This document shows positions 5,542-6,177 of a DNA stretch of 6,177 nucleotides, one piece after another. A program made the translations under genes and the position numbers. This stretch comes from Candidatus Latescibacterota bacterium. GTDB taxonomy: Bacteria > Latescibacterota > MVCY01. Where the stretch lies: contig DAOWIT010000063.1 of the NCBI GenBank assembly GCA_030640765.1, forward strand, positions 1 through 6,177, read 5' to 3'. The number at the start of each line of letters is the position of its first letter. Positions within the stretch are counted from its first letter, which is position 1. The notes under the pieces were generated by a model. It was not told the origin of the DNA and searched no databases. It was given only the letters and a program-made list of their open reading frames with translations.

Positions 5542-6177
5542 TTAAAATCCCACCTGCTGTAGCCACTGTTGAGTGATTTTGGGCTCGGTCTCACTTTCTG
5601 CCAGTTTTGCTATGTATCTGGCCAATATGTCGGTCTCCAAGTTCACTGTCGTCCCGGGAGGTTTTAAACGAATAGTGGTATTCTGCCAGGTGTAGGGGAT
5701 AATGGAGACGGTGAACAGGGTGTCGGAGACAGAGACCACGGTGAGACTGATCCCATCCACTGCGATGGAGCCTTTAGGAACTACATATTTCTCAAGTTCC
5801 TCAGTTGCCCTTATGGTGAGCACGCTGTTGCCCACGCGTTGTTGGCGGCCTACGATCTCGCCCACTCCGTCTATATGTCCGGTAAGCAGGTGACCGCCCA
5901 GCCGGTCAGAGAACCGCAGGGCAGGCTCTAAATTGACCAGGCTACCGGGTTTCAGACTGCACAGGGTGGTCAACCGGAGCGTCTCAGCCACCGACTCAAT
6001 GGCAAAGCACCCGTCGCTGAGATCCACTATTGTCTGACAGGCGCCGTCGATGTTGATACTGTCGCCAGGGCTGGCGTTCTCAACTACCTTCTGAGCTTTT
6101 ACTGTCAGCTTCTGGAACTGACCCCGACGCTCTACCCGCACCACCTCTCCTATCTCTTTGATTATCCCGGTGAACAA
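5542..6177 (-). CDS. ribE: Riboflavin synthase, alpha chain (TTG start at window edge)
   Basis: The 211-residue protein has two tandem lumazine-binding barrels and dismutates two molecules of 6,7-dimethyl-8-ribityllumazine to riboflavin plus the pyrimidine precursor. Barrel 1 begins F-T-G-I-I-K-E-I-G and contains G-D-S-I-N-I-D-G-A-C-Q-T at 38-49. The linker has G-G-H-L-L-T-G-H-I-D-G-V-G at 94-106, and barrel 2 has G-S-I-A-V-D-G-I-S-L-T-V at 136-147. The C-terminus ends in the usual W-L-Q-Q-V-G-F. The family almost always begins M-F-T-G-I, and here the codon before F-T-G-I is TTG, the last complete codon in the window, so a TTG start is likely. Its ribosome site and any promoter or FMN riboswitch lie outside the window. 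Total length and motifs are normal for a complete gene. Confidence 0.94.
   Translation of the reverse strand: MFTGIIKEIGEVVRVERRGQFQKLTVKAQKVVENASPGDSINIDGACQTIVDLSDGCFAIESVAETLRLTTLCSLKPGSLVNLEPALRFSDRLGGHLLTGHIDGVGEIVGRQQRVGNSVLTIRATEELEKYVVPKGSIAVDGISLTVVSVSDTLFTVSIIPYTWQNTTIRLKPPGTTVNLETDILARYIAKLAESETEPKITQQWLQQVGF

Noticed and set aside
3719..5562. Several open frames on the + strand opposite nusB and the rib genes
   Set aside because: They are antisense to strongly conserved genes, resemble no known family and lack ribosome sites; they are by-products of codon use.

Overview
The window is bacterial chromosome, protein-coding almost throughout, with clear Shine-Dalgarno sites and compact operons of housekeeping genes. 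GC looks close to 50% in the core genes. Nothing fixes the phylum. The gene orders (gmk-rpoZ-coaBC; ribE-ribBA-ribH-nusB) occur in many bacterial phyla. The short omega subunit, the scattered palindromic repeats and the repeat-flanked four-helix-bundle gene would suit an uncultured, metagenome-derived lineage, but that is inference.

Layout. Positions 1-1736 (+ strand) hold the 3' end of guanylate kinase (gmk), the RNA polymerase omega subunit (rpoZ) and the bifunctional coenzyme A biosynthesis gene coaBC, tightly spaced or overlapping. Positions 1737-2040 are a convergent intergenic region without a gene. It holds a cluster of GATTCTTC/CAGAATGAC-type inverted repeats and a 46-bp palindrome in which each half is itself a hairpin. 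Positions 2041-6177 are all on the - strand and are read from right to left: ribE (riboflavin synthase), ribBA (DHBP synthase/GTP cyclohydrolase II), ribH (lumazine synthase), nusB (antitermination factor), a small four-helix-bundle gene, and a calcineurin-like metallophosphoesterase. The spacing suggests one transcript.

How the genes work together. RibBA supplies both precursors of lumazine, RibH makes lumazine and RibE turns it into riboflavin. No ribD is visible; it would have to lie elsewhere. NusB following ribH is a common arrangement. The + strand block combines nucleotide, transcription and CoA functions, a common housekeeping cluster.

The unusual part is 2785-3340. A four-helix-bundle gene of the 23S-rRNA intervening-sequence (IVS protein/S23) type sits between nusB and the phosphoesterase. 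It is flanked by two arrays of 7-bp repeats in opposite orientation: 10 units inside the 3' end of nusB and 16 units inside the 3' end of the four-helix-bundle gene. In the operon transcript the two arrays are complementary, so they could pair and loop out the gene. This resembles the terminal stem of rRNA intervening sequences, here placed in a protein-coding operon. The arrays also supply the last 17 residues and stop codon of NusB, and a strongly hydrophobic tail on the four-helix-bundle protein. This is the best candidate in the window for an undescribed element.
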